Shown: positions 1-11,204 of the stretch, in pieces
How the letters are laid out: each line of letters begins with the position of its first letter
Position numbering within the stretch: position 1 is the stretch's first letter
The notes under the pieces: generated by a model
What the model was told of the DNA's origin: nothing
Database searches by the model: none
The model's input: the letters and a program-made list of their open reading frames with translations, nothing else
Program-made: the position numbers and the translations under genes
Assembly (NCBI GenBank): GCA_001630475.1
Contig: KV419398.1
Location: 409,825 to 473,824 of the forward strand
Origin: Sistotremastrum niveocremeum HHB9708
Taxonomy: Eukaryota > Basidiomycota > Agaricomycetes > Sistotremastrales > Sistotremastraceae
Direction: 5' to 3'
Length of the DNA stretch: 64,000 nt

Positions 1-2417
1 TCAAAACTAGACACCATTCGACAGTCATCGTGTTGCGGGCTGCCGCAGGCTGCGTCGTCGTCCGTTCAATCTGTATTCAAATTGCCACTACTGGCCCATC
101 TACTTGATGCCGCGCGTTGCTATACACCCGGGCAAGCGATTAACTCATTCTGCAAGCTCTCGAATCGCGATGGCTCCTTATAATTCCCTTTTTACGCCCT
201 TTTCCTTTTCAACTCCCTGCGCGGACCAACTCCAACTCCGCCGAAGTCTTTTCACAACGCCTCTGTACCTCATCTCAGGCCCAGCGAACACCAACTTATG
301 CCCTGCCCTTTTATTTGATCCCTCGCTTTTTCAGGAAAGAAGCAGGTTGCCACTCACACGTACACGGCGAGGGTCACGGTCCCAGACTTCCAGTGTCTTC
401 GGTGTGATGCTCAACCACTTGATCAATTGGCCGTGGCCTCCTTTGGCACTCTCGGAACCTTCTCGGCTCCTATGAGCTTGTCTGTCCGTCTTGGATCCGT
501 TGATCCTTGAAGATACAATACGACGACAGTAAACTCAAGGCTCTCCATTTTCTTCGGCCTTCGATTATTAGCCCAGGCGTTTGCCGCGGCTCATGAAGAT
601 ATCCCTGGGTGAACGGACCTTTGTGTGCAATATTGCAAGTAGAGGACTGCTAGCCTCGGATCGTCGAGTTTGGAGTCATTCCATCGGCTTCGTGACGTGA
701 TTCTCAGTTCAAGCCGCAAAGGGTAGATCTCAGGACCGCGCAACCCCGTAACACTCTTTGTTCAATTGCTTGACATCGCATAACTATCTATTGACTGACA
801 GAGAGTAGATAATGTTGTATGCATATTGTATTCATCTCCACGTAAAAAAGCTGAAATGACAGACAAAGCTAGTCGCCGGGAACACCGAGGAACGAACCGG
901 ACTCGGAACCGAAGACTGCGCACGTGTCGCTCAACTGCTTTTTACTTCACTCTTCTGTCGCTCTATGCTACCTGCCGACAAAATGATCTGGTGCTTGAAC
1001 TTCTGGCCAACTCTCACCGGGATAACCCCAGGGAATACGGGGTGACAACTTGTGGGACACCTCTCACGAACTCATTCAAGTTCGAGTCATTCAACTTGGC
1101 CGGATGCTCCGTTTCTGGCGAGCCACATCCCATGACTAGATCTCCCATTTTTGGCACAAATTAAGAGGTAGGCGGGGCGCTGACAGCCTAGAATGTCGCT
1201 CCAACGCGGATCTGGCATTTATCACGGGACATCCACCTCTTTGTTCTTCTCGTCCTCTTACAATTGCAACTACGGTTATTCTGGAGCCAAATGTGTCTCA
1301 AAACACTCGCTTCAGGTCGAACCATCGGGGAACATTCTTTTTCCAACTGAAGGACATTAGTTTGCTTGCGTTTTGATCGCCGTTAGGAGGGCACCACACA
1401 TGACTTCCTCTCAGCGGACTCCAGCTAATTTGAGTCCGAGGTTGTCCACTTGAGTTCTAGATCCTTGCCGAGACGGTCATCGACAGGATTCTCATCATGA
1501 TTTCATAGACACGTCAAATTTGGACCTTGTTCAGACGGAAGCGAACGAGCAGCGTTGAGCGGAATCAACAGAATGCACGTCGATTGGTTCCTGTTACAAG
1601 CGCCTGACGCAATGTAACATCTCTGCTGCGTGACCTACCCTGAGCGAACGTTGCTAGGCTTTTCGGTGGACTGTTGCTTGGTTAGATTGCACTGGCTCAC
1701 GTTCATATCTCTACAAGGATATGGTTGACTTGCCCAAAGTCATGCACAATTGTATTGGCATGATCTAGGAGGGTGCACCGTCATATGAATCCGCTGAAAG
1801 CATCCGATGATCAACAATACACTCTCGCGTCATCGCCTTGTCGGTTTGATCCTCGCCTTGCGTCAGCGTTGATCTTGCTGCCGCCGTCTATTCTCGAAGT
1901 GTTCTCTGGACTTTGTTCGCTACCGGCAACTCAACCCCTTGTCTAAGTAAGCTGAGAAGCTGAGTACCTGTGTCAGAGCATTCACAGGACAAAGGGGCTG
2001 AATAGACACGTTTGTGTCGTATAGCAGCGGCATGCTCAGTCTTGAGCCGACAAATAGTCAGGTGCGCCGACTGCGGCACTGTCTGTACATCTCGAAGACT
2101 AATTACGTGTTCTAAGGATGGAGAAAAGTTCCTCTATACACAATATACCTCTTTCTGCACCGCGTTGCGACAACAATGATGTCATGTAACGTCTTCATTA
2201 CAGGGCCTTAATACAAACGAGTGACATGGGAAATTCTCCTATTGAAGTCTGAGAACGAACATCGGTGCTGTGGGCCATCACTTGCAGGCGAACTGCTGAA
2301 AGCGAATAGCGGGGCTGTGTCGCTGCCGATGCATCAGGTGTCTACACATCTCTACAGCAAGTTCGTTTCGTTCCTAGGGTGGACTTGATCCTGGGTTCGG
2401 TTTATTGCTCTGACATC
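1..2417. other. Intergenic stretch, no gene recognised
   Basis: I found no open frame with a recognisable family or a consistent exon chain on either strand. Frames of 60-125 codons exist near 104-475 and 826-1164 on the + strand and 1888-2079 on the - strand. Their translations are low-complexity or atypical, and no splice chain extends them. The left part may hold the end of a gene outside the window. Confidence 0.5.
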
Positions 2418-2425
2418 TATAAATA
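2418..2425 (+). promoter_or_regulatory. TATA box of the I66-like inhibitor gene
   Basis: TATAAATA lies 74 nt before the ATG at 2499, with a pyrimidine-rich leader between them. Position and sequence suit a core promoter of a strongly expressed fungal gene. Confidence 0.55.
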
Positions 2426-2498
2426 CTGCCGTCGAATAGCCAGTTCTGCATCCCATCTACAACTCACTTTACTCTCAACTAGGCTTACAATCATCACT

Positions 2499-3142
2499 AT
2501 GCCTCTCGAAGAAGGTGTCTATGATATCAAGAACATCGTCAAGCAGAAGCCGCTCCTCGTCTTCAGCAACTCTGACGAAGGTACTCCCGTCGCTGCTATT
2601 GACAGCAAGGGAAGCTGGCAGACGGTTCGTTGTTTTCTCAGGCCTGATTGTTACGCTGCTGATGTTGTTTGTTCCGCAGAAATTCGTCGTAAAATGGATT
2701 GCTGGAAGCCGATACACCATCACCTCCCAAGCTCTCACTTGGAACGTTGGTGCTAACAACGAGGTGAGAATGTTTTTATACAGTGTACGCTCACCTGCTA
2801 ACGATCAACTTGCGTCGCTCTTGCGCCATAGAAAAACTACCCCTTCGCAACCAGACATTACTTTGAATGGGCTATCGAAGAGGCCGGCAATGGAACCTAC
2901 AGGTGGGAAATTCGCCGGTCACGGCAATGCTTGAATAATTTATCTGTCATCAAATAGGATCCATGAGCCCTATGATAACTCATACCTCTATCTTCCTGAA
3001 GGCGAAGGAACCGTACGCGTATGTACCTTTTGATATACTTCGGTGAAATTTGGATCGCTCACTGGGATTTATGATACAGGTCCTCAAGCGTGGCGCCACT
3101 GGCGGTGACGACGAGAAATGGAACTTCGTCAAGGAGAAATAA
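2499..3142 (+). CDS. Peptidase inhibitor I66-like protein (cospin family), beta-trefoil
   Basis: Five exons (2499-2624, 2680-2763, 2832-2902, 2958-3018, 3080-3142) give 134 residues. The protein opens MPLEEGVYDIKNI and later has KWIAGSRYTI, WNVGANNE and a C-terminal DDEKWNFVKEK. Short size, an N-terminal G-x-Y-x-I strand, repeated W-x-I strands and no signal peptide match fungal I66 serine protease inhibitors such as Coprinopsis cospin, which are cytosolic beta-trefoils thought to defend fruiting bodies against grazers. The inhibitory loop cannot be checked by eye, so the target protease is unknown. All introns are 55-68 nt and all phases close. A TATA box precedes it. The 3' end converges with the SET gene. 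Another beta-trefoil inhibitor or lectin family is the main alternative. Confidence 0.72.
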
Positions 3143-3397
3143 ACAAATAATCATCTTGGCTTCTTTGTAGTCTATGAAAATTGTTGTCGGTATACGAAAA
3201 AGAGATTCAGTCGTGTCAACAGAATTGTTTGTTTAGCCTGTCTTCCGGATTTGGGAAATCCGTGGAGAGGCGCTCATCGGAAGAAACAACAAAAACGAAG
3301 ATGCAAATTCTCGAATAAATCTCGACCGCGACTGATGCCTGATACACAAAGGACTAGATGCTACCTCCCAAATCGCTTTCCCTTTCATTGAGCCCGA

Positions 3398-4979
3398 TCA
3401 CTCATCTTCACTAACATTTCCCACCTCGCCGTCCTCAGCGCTAGCGTTGTCGATGTGCCTTTCTTTCTGACCTTTCGACTTCTTGCCCTTTCTCTTCTTC
3501 TTACTCTTATTCTTCATGCGACTCTGCCAAGCTTGATGGGAAGAATAGAGGTGAACATCAGACATGAGTTCGAGGTTCTTCGTATCTCCAGCGCTCGCAA
3601 GAAGAGCTCGGCCCAACTTGACGCCCCATATAGAGGCAAGGCCGGAGTCACCAAGGCAGATGTAAGACTCCATGATAGCCTGAAGGTGTTCTCCGTAAAC
3701 TGCGCTTCCTTCCATACCCTCGCGAAGCATAGTATCGATCTGGCTCAGCGAATGTCTAATGACATAATCTCCCGGAAGTGAACGATCATCGAGCCATTGC
3801 TTGAAAATGGCCGACGGACTGGTGATAGTGGATCGAATAGCATTGGAGGCTGCAGGGTCCTGGCAAGATTGGCAGACGCATTCGAAATGGAAATTTCTGA
3901 AGATTTCGTCGCGCTCTTCGTGAGGAAGCATGATATCACAATAAGGGATGGCAATTTCTTCGCCTTCCTCGATTTGTCTGATGGCACGGACTTGAAAGGA
4001 GAAGGACTCGAGGTGAAACGACACGAGGGCATTTGGGCGACAGCTATGATAGTATGTCATGAGAAGGTGCCCTTTCATTGTTCGGGAGAAATATACCTAT
4101 GGTTGATTCTGGAGGTGTTTTCTCCTACGGCACAATACAATCCATCATCGTCAGTAGGATCCGAATCGTATAAATTGTCAACCCGGAAAGCGTTCGTTCT
4201 GAATATGCCGAAGAGAGTGCTGTCTCCACTTCCGTCGCCTTCGGCGCACTCAGTGCCAGTGTGACAATCAAACAGTGCTCTGTATTTCGCCGCACGAGCA
4301 GCGGGAAGGCGATTGAGAGCCTTTTCGAGATATCCTTCCATGTCGATGGGCTTGTTGGGGTCGACAGTCAAGGGTCCTAAAACGAGAGGACGCTCGTTCA
4401 AGATCAAATCGCTGATACCCATGCGACGAGCTGCGAACATCCCGAGGCCTATGTCGTCGGTCTCTTTGATATGATAGGCCGGCACTTTGGAGCGCTGGAG
4501 GGGCATAGGGAAGCCTTCGATTTGTTTGATCTTATTGTTCGTTCCGAGGCGTATGATGCACTCAGTCCAACCGTCATCGAAATCTTCTCGGGCGATTAGA
4601 GGGGGATATGGCTGGGAAATATTTGAGATGACATTCTCAGTCTTGCTGTCAGTGCTCCACGAGAATCTCTTAGGATGCGATGCTGTTCGCTTTGTTGCTG
4701 ATAGATCATCTGATGAGAGTTATTGGATGATAATATTGAACAACACACCGGGGATCAGGCTCCTAAGCTTGAGCGCATTCGGGGCCAATCGAAAGGTTTT
4801 GTCTGAACTGAAGTCGGATTCCGTAGGGACGTCTTGTCAAACGGGTCAAAGGAGGTCTCAAGAGATAATGATGGCTAATATGACACACCAGAGACTTCGT
4901 CGTCGTGGGCCTCCTCGATTGTTATGTTCTCAAACAAATCTCGGATTCTTTCTGCCTCGGTGTCGCTGGCACGATCCAT
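3398..4979 (-). CDS. SET-domain protein, SMYD/SET-TPR type lysine methyltransferase-like
   Basis: Four exons (4889-4979, 4749-4832, 4097-4709, 3398-4043) give 477 residues. The start MDRASDTEAERIRDLF is the ATG that joins in frame to the acidic N-terminus. The SET domain begins near residue 137 (GLGMFAARRM). NHSCRPN (about 261-267) is split by the third intron, between N-H and S. GEEIAIPYCD and a post-SET C-x-C-x2-C (about 318-323) follow. The SMYD style of post-SET without a visible MYND finger suggests a SET-TPR-like protein methyltransferase; the substrate is unknown. The C-terminus is very basic (KNKSKKKRKGKKSKGQKERH), a possible nuclear or RNA-contact tail. The second intron (4710-4748) is only 39 nt and is the weakest part of the model. 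Confidence 0.82.
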
Positions 4980-6451
4980 GTCGAGGGGGAAGTCGAAGTG
5001 AGCAAATTTGGACAGGGAGATGAGGGCAGAAGAACGATACAGCTCTATTTATGTGCCTCACTGGAGTATTTGGTTCGCCATGACTACCTATCCTTTGTCT
5101 TATCCAACAACACAGTGGCGGCGAGTGAGCTCATGGTCGGAAGAAGCCGGCCGCGCGGATAGTCCGAGAGGGAAGCATCGGATCTTTCGCAGTGCTTTGT
5201 TTTCCTAACGTGCATCAAAGGCGTGCATCGAACAAGATCGAACTCAGCAAGTTTGTCTCGTCCTGTAAGTTTAGCTTGAAGCATATCCTCTTCTATAACA
5301 AGAGCAAAAGAACACTTGACTGTATCAGGGGCTGCAAAAATCTGCCAAAGGCTGAATTCAAGACCTCTGATCTGATAAATGCAGGAAAACTGTCAAGAGC
5401 CAAGTCGACGCTATATCCATCGGACTTCCAATTCCGTCCGGATGCGGTAGCTGTCGATGCTAGCCGAGAGTCGCCGAGCGCTAAAGGGCCCGGGAAATTT
5501 TAATCGATGGTCTCAGCGACGTCGACGTCCTCGTGGACCGCGACTGCCACTAGGACAATAGCACTTGCTTATCTGGGGCCTAGAATCGACCGTAGATATG
5601 AACTCGCACAAAAGGCGAGGTTGGCGCAATGCCTCGTTCGAGAATAATACCAAGTAAGCAACCGAGTGGTCCATTTCATAGCGTTTTGTGATCACTTTAT
5701 TAACGCGATTTCGCCCTCAAGATCAAAGCAAGCCAGTGGTTTGTAATCTTCAGACAAACTCCTGCTTCTCCCATCAGTCTGGAGTGCCGTGTCACCGATC
5801 GCCTTGAAAATCTTTTCGACTGAGAATACCCTCGGCCGAAGCTTAGGCTGATTGTGTTACCCTTGTATTTCTTTATCCAGTCTCGAAGTCTCAGCAGCGC
5901 GCTGCCAACCAAACTCATTGCCCGCCGCGTTCACGCTATGTTGTTCCCGCTTCTGATCTCTGACTAAGATTGTATTGCCGCCCAAAGACCATCGCCTCGT
6001 GTGCGATGGACGCTTTCTCATGCGGATACGGGAGCCTTCAATCTGACGACCGGCAGGCATCAAATACCGTCAACCCTCTTCCCATCACTTGACTATCCAT
6101 GCATCTACAGCGTCCAGGCTAAAAATTCTCCTTGTCGTCTTCGTCATTCGGTCTCGCGTCAAATCCATCGTCTCGCAAGTGCCAGATATTTTAAGGTGGA
6201 CATACCTCAGGAACGTGAAAGTGATTCTTCTACCGTAACTCGAGGAGACAGGCAACCTTCAATTTGCCGAGTTCTGTATCTGTCAGAATTGCCCTACTCT
6301 TCGAGTGGGCAAGGATCATCCACGACCGTTCACGCTGCGCTCGCATTTCTGTCAAACTTATCCGACCTGACCTCTGGGGCGTGCACGGCATCCAAAAAGC
6401 GACGCTGGTTTGGGATATTCCTCTTCCGTACCGCGAAAGTCAACTCATCCG
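4980..6451. other. Intergenic stretch, no supported gene
   Basis: Scattered frames of 60-100 codons (for example 5192-5503 on the + strand, 5700-5918 and 5857-6063 on the - strand) show no family and no consistent splice chain. This is probably the promoter of the SET gene plus 5' sequence of the small gene that starts at 6452. Confidence 0.4.
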
Positions 6452-7204
6452 ATGTCGTCACAAACGGAACGTCTACCTCGCAATCATGGCTCAGAGAAGA
6501 CGTCTTCAGCCATGGGTCTGTCGGGGAAGTACGGGAGTCTCTCTCAATACTTTCAACGGCTCTGTCATGTGAGAGGCTCCCTCGAATTATCAAGATTCTC
6601 TGCTGAATGTGAATAGGCGATAACTTCACCTGGGGATTCGAAGGAACTTCGTCAAGTCCATCATATCGAGACTAAACCAGCTCCTGTCATTCGGAGTCGT
6701 TCGCAGTCGCCGTCACCCGCCTCAGCGCCAAGCTGCGTTCCGGTACCGAAGAGCGAGCTGGAAGCCGAATACTGGAGGTATGATGGGAATCTTCACTGCA
6801 GCTCCTGACCGTCTAACATACTTCTCTTCCAAGTCACCCCCTAGATCTCGTCGAAGGGTATCACTATCTACACGAAGAGGACGGGAGCTTCAGAGTAAGC
6901 GGTCGCGCCTCATTGCACGTCGTAACTAAGATCTTAGTATTCATCCGACAGATTTCCTACTGCGGATCTAGGCATTGCTCGGGGCTACCAGCGTGGCTGT
7001 GAACGACTAGCCGGGCGTGATGGACATTGTGGCCCGCAATGCGCAAGGCTCCATATCTTTTATTACGGACTGACGGACTATGATGTATTGAAATCTCGTA
7101 TTGAGTACCGGCTTTTTGGTTTCATTCAGGAGGAAAGAATCTCAAAGACGGCGAAGTCGAAAATCCTGCTGAAGGCATTTGTGAATCAACTGGTGATCGG
7201 TTGA
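6452..7204 (+). CDS. Hypothetical protein, four exons
   Basis: Exons 6452-6568, 6617-6777, 6834-6894 and 6938-7204 join in phase to 201 residues. The N-terminal 90 residues are Ser/Pro-rich (MSSQTERLPRNHGSEK, later RSRSQSPSPASAPS). The C-terminal half is ordered: YWSHPLDLVEGYHYLHEED, then RFPTADLGIARGYQRGCE and IEYRLFGFIQEERI. I do not recognise the family. No signal peptide or membrane segment is visible. Support comes from four exons with canonical borders, 43-56 nt introns and an 89-codon open last exon. The first exon could extend upstream, because the frame is open back to about 6371. Confidence 0.5.
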
Positions 7205-8040
7205 CTGTCGAGTGTCCATGGAATATACCGTTGCGATCGTCTGCGATCTTGATCGTAATCCGAGTTAAGAAGCTTGGGTCCAGTCGTCGACGTACGGCGT
7301 TACTAGTAAGAGCGGCGTGATGTTGAGCTCACAACTGTTACTGGTATGCAAGCCAGCTTTTGGGATGAAACAGTGACTGGGTTCTGCAGCAACAAAGATC
7401 GATCTTTCGTCACTTTTCCGTTCTCAGTGAAAGTTCGCGTTGTGCACCGAGATCTCACCCCCTGCTAGCGGCTCTTGAGTAACGATACGCTGCCAGTGGG
7501 CTGAGCATCGCGGTCAATGCGTCAGGAGCCAGTTCAGCGCAGGAATGCCTCCAGACAAAGACAAGGCTTTCGACAAAAAAAAGTGTGTGATCCAAGTTGC
7601 AAATGAACTTCACCCAATGCACAGGGACTTCCGAAGTCATCAGTCGCAGGATGTAAAGAATAAGCCTGACCCTCTCGATTAGAAGTTCGAGCGAAGCCAA
7701 GGTTCCCGAGTGGAGAAGAAAATAGTTGATTATGCCAGAAATGTCGGTGACCTGCTCTGTCGCCATTTGTGGTATAATTCGGCAACAGAGCTCTGTCGGT
7801 AGATGCTTGCCCGAAGACTTATGAGACGTCCCGGTGCGGCTTGAGCAGACTTCGGCGGAACGCGATGAGAGACATTGGCAGCGATGGATCGGAGTTGTTC
7901 TGATTATCTCCAGTGAAAACTGACAGGATTCAACAAGCCGCGCAACAGACTTCCAACTTTCAATATTGTGCTTACATGTTCCCTTATATTCACCAATATC
8001 TAATACAAAAATAGTGAAACAAAAAGATAAAATCAAGCAT
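7205..8040. other. Intergenic stretch with one unconvincing ORF
   Basis: A 193-codon frame lies on the - strand at 7455-8036, directly after the end of the methyltransferase gene. Its translation is hydrophobic with no recognisable motif, and the opposite strand has an equally plausible 45-codon frame near 7543. I would not annotate either as a gene without transcripts. CpG density is normal here and falls sharply at about 7990. Confidence 0.4.
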
Positions 8041-10825
8041 TCAGAGCTTCAAATAGCCTCTGCAATTTTCAGCTCTGCATAAACATGGACCTGCTCCATC
8101 AGGGATTTTTCCTTTCCCTTTCTTGGAGTTCAGGTTTGCAATCTGAGCTTGTGGTTCATAATCAATGGTGAGCTCTGTGCCAGCAGGTACAGCTCTCTTG
8201 GTCACAAAAGCCAGTTTTGGAAGAAAACTCTGAAAAATGAATATAGAAATGATTGAGATAAGTCTTTCACTCACTTCTGCAGGGGTGTCATAAAATACAG
8301 AGACCACTTTGCAATTTGGGGAGCAAGAATGGCTAAGAATGAATGTTATCCAAGTCAAAATGTGTATGTAGTGTTCCACAACTCACTTGATAAATCTGGT
8401 CCAATTCCCTGGCACAAGTGGATTTCATTATCCCAATTTGCAAAAGATTTGATAAGCTTACCACATGTACTGGCATCCACAGAAAATCTCTCATCCAAAT
8501 TTGCTTGTGTGGTGTCATCTTGATGGTCCAAGTCAAAACTGAAGTTGTTTGAAGGCAGTCTAGCAGCCTTTCTTCTTTGACTGCAAGAGTCTAAGTCCAA
8601 AGATCAGGCCACTCATGATTGTACCCACATCACTTTCCTAAGTAGACAATTTGAGAAATGAATGTCAACAATTCAAACAACACTCACCCTGTGAAGAAAC
8701 CAAGAATTTTACCAGCAGGCAGAGCTTGAGGGGATCTGACTCTACATGGCCAGTTATTTCCTTATGATCCTTAATACTGAAGAAATGCATCACCCCCATC
8801 CATGGTCCTCTGTTTTGAAGATGACAATAGGAATTTGCCTTGGTTTCTGTGCGACTCTGTTGATGCAATCTGCACAACATTCACAATTCTGATCAAATTG
8901 AGCACCATATCATCAGATGAAACATAGTGTCTTACTTCATTGCATTCAACTATTATCTCTGTTCCTCCAAATGAGTTGAGGATCACCAAGCCCTGGTATT
9001 TATTCTCAGTATGCATTGAGAGGAAAACTGCATTTTCTCACTTCATTATCATAGGCCATTATCTGATGCCCTGCCTCATTCTGGACATGTGATGGTACTT
9101 GGCAGTCACAAAAGCTGGGATCTCCACATCTTCTGTGACCACTGCAACCAGCCAGAAAATCTTTGGAGGGTGGTTCAATACCATCATCACTAATTTATGG
9201 AATCAATGTAAGCTTTTCATGTAACACATGCACTCACAAAATGTAGCCATCCTCTAGGTACTCAAATTCCAGGTTGATACCAGGCGGAAGAGGTTCATCA
9301 TCATAATTGACTTCATTGAGAAATGAGACTTTAGCAGCCTGCTTGGCGTCAGTCACTCCATGCCACTGAGCAGTAACCCCCTGTTTTAAAGTGTATATGA
9401 TAATGCTGGGAAAGGAGGAGGAGGATGAGGATGATGATTGGGAAAATGGGGTAGCCCTTGCACTGTTTGGTTGGGAAGGGAAAAGAACTGATTGTGAACT
9501 CTTGTTTGAAGGTGAAGATGAAACAGAAGAAATGCCAGGTGCACTCTTGGCCTATGATTTATCAGCATAGGAAATCTCATGGATAACCATTGTGAATTTC
9601 ACCTTCAAAAGGGAGGGTCTTGGTAATTCCACACCTATGAATTTTTGCTAAAATGCTTCTCAGGGAAGAAATTGGATTTAGAAAACTGATCTCACCTTGC
9701 TCTTTGGCCCAATTGTTCTTCTTTTATGAAGCTCTGGCCTATTTGATGAGGCTCTGGATGAATTCTGACTAGAGGAGGACTGAGTCTGGTAAGAGATGAT
9801 TCAATTATGTGCCAGAAGGCCCAATGTGACAATACCTGTGGACGTCTGGGGGTCAAATCCACAATTATTGAGGGTGTAGGTGAGGGGGCAGTATGGCCAG
9901 TTGGTGATGGAAGATTGAAAGGTCTTGATTCATTGTCATCATCATGCTCTTCCTCAGATGAAGCAAGAGAAGTTGGTGCATGTTGGCCTCTGATGTTATT
10001 GGTTGATGAGCTTTAAGAATTGTCAAAATGACGTAGAAAACCCCATGTTATCATAGGCTGACCTGGCTGAACTTCTCTGAGACACAGCTGAAGAATAGAT
10101 TGTTAGACATATGACATCATATTTTCTGACCCCCTCACCAGCTGTCTTAGAAATTCTGGTAGAACTCCTTGCTCTAGTTGGCTTTGATCTCTTGGCTTGC
10201 ACATTCTCCTCTGTTAGAAGTATGTCTGCCTGATTGTTGAAGGCATCCAAGATCTCTTCAACATCCACAGGGTACTGATCTAGATTCTTGAATTTTTGAG
10301 CAAACCCTCCTTCCAGTTCCCACTTGGCAAGACTGGTGAAAAGACCAGGCTCTTTAGCAATATCCATGATTTTGATGTTCTCTGAATCTGCACATGCTTT
10401 CTTCCTTAGGTCAGCCTCTTGAGTCTTCTGCCACTTCTTCAAAAAATGCTGATTGTCTTCATCAAAGATGGCTTTGTCCTGCCAGGTGGTATCTTTGCCA
10501 TCATTACCACGCCAGCCTCTCCACTTGATCTACAAACAAAGTCAATATTGCGTTGAACAGCTTTGGTATAGATCCATACCTCAAACCTGAATAAATAACA
10601 AACTGAGGAATGCATCATTATGTGTGACAAGACGTACCATTCCACGCCAAATGAGTCAATATCTTCATCGACTATGTGGGAGACCTCCCATTCCTGTTCT
10701 GATTCACCGTAGGGATCCGCTTCGTCTTCTGTGCGCTCGAACGGGATGGGTGGCGCGCGTCTCTCGCCCTGAACACGTCGAAACTGCTTCCGAGATCTTC
10801 CTCTCGGTCTCGGTTTGGGCGCCAT
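8041..10825 (-). CDS. clr4-like (KMT1): Histone H3K9 methyltransferase, Su(var)3-9/Clr4 (KMT1) type: chromodomain + pre-SET + SET + post-SET
   Basis: Seventeen exons give 661 residues. From 5' to 3': 10638-10825, 10580-10586, 10139-10529, 10063-10087, 9836-10010, 9696-9785, 9603-9647, 9238-9551, 9042-9189, 8936-8992, 8794-8888, 8688-8741, 8629-8637, 8462-8580, 8387-8408, 8275-8332, 8041-8229. A chromodomain lies at about 45-110 (WEVSHIVDED, then VEWFEIKWRGW), followed by a Ser-rich linker. The pre-SET has NEVNYDDEPLPPG, DFLAGCSG and CECCADCINRV. The SET has FKTEDHGWG, GNWTRFINHSCSPN and GTELTIDYEP. A post-SET C-x-C-x4-C lies near 648-655. All zinc and cofactor motifs look present, so the enzyme should write H3K9 methylation and read it through the chromodomain. 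One oddity is FTGKVI where the family usually has TGE. Exons of 7 and 9 nt are inferred from frame and homology. The gene body is almost free of CpG. It is divergent to URC4. Confidence 0.93.
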
Positions 10826-11204
10826 CCGATCGTAAGATACGTGCTAGGAATGGGAGCTTCTAGAACAAGTAAACTGGATTGATGTCAGGCGTCGAGGACC
10901 TGACTCTGTTTCCAAGATTTGTCGCCAGAGATAGGAAGTCTTCGTGTCAGGATGCGTGAGGCGCGTCGCGAGTTCTGAGAATGGACGATCTGGACAGAGC
11001 GAGACGTGTATGGCTGCCTGAATACGACTGACGCGTAGGCCGAATGTTATATGAATCTTCAAAGCAGGTAAGGCGCGACGCTGTCGTCGGTGTCGTCGTC
11101 CACGCGAGTCGAAGGGCTCGCCAGCGGATGCATGGCGGAGTTCGGCTCTCAATCAACGACTATCTCTTGATCTACCAGTCACTTACGACCTCTCGATATT
11201 GCAG
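10826..11204. promoter_or_regulatory. Divergent promoter region between the KMT1 and URC4 genes
   Basis: The two start codons point away from each other across about 380 bp, so both promoters must lie here or overlap. The stretch is CpG-rich, unlike the KMT1 gene body. I saw no clear TATA box. Confidence 0.5.

Noticed and set aside
2475-2759. 94-codon - strand ORF over the I66-like gene
   Set aside because: Antisense shadow of exons 1 and 2, which form a consistent spliced protein.
7455-8036. 193-codon ORF on the - strand after KMT1
   Set aside because: No motif, no introns, hydrophobic composition; the opposite strand has comparable frames. Length alone is not enough.
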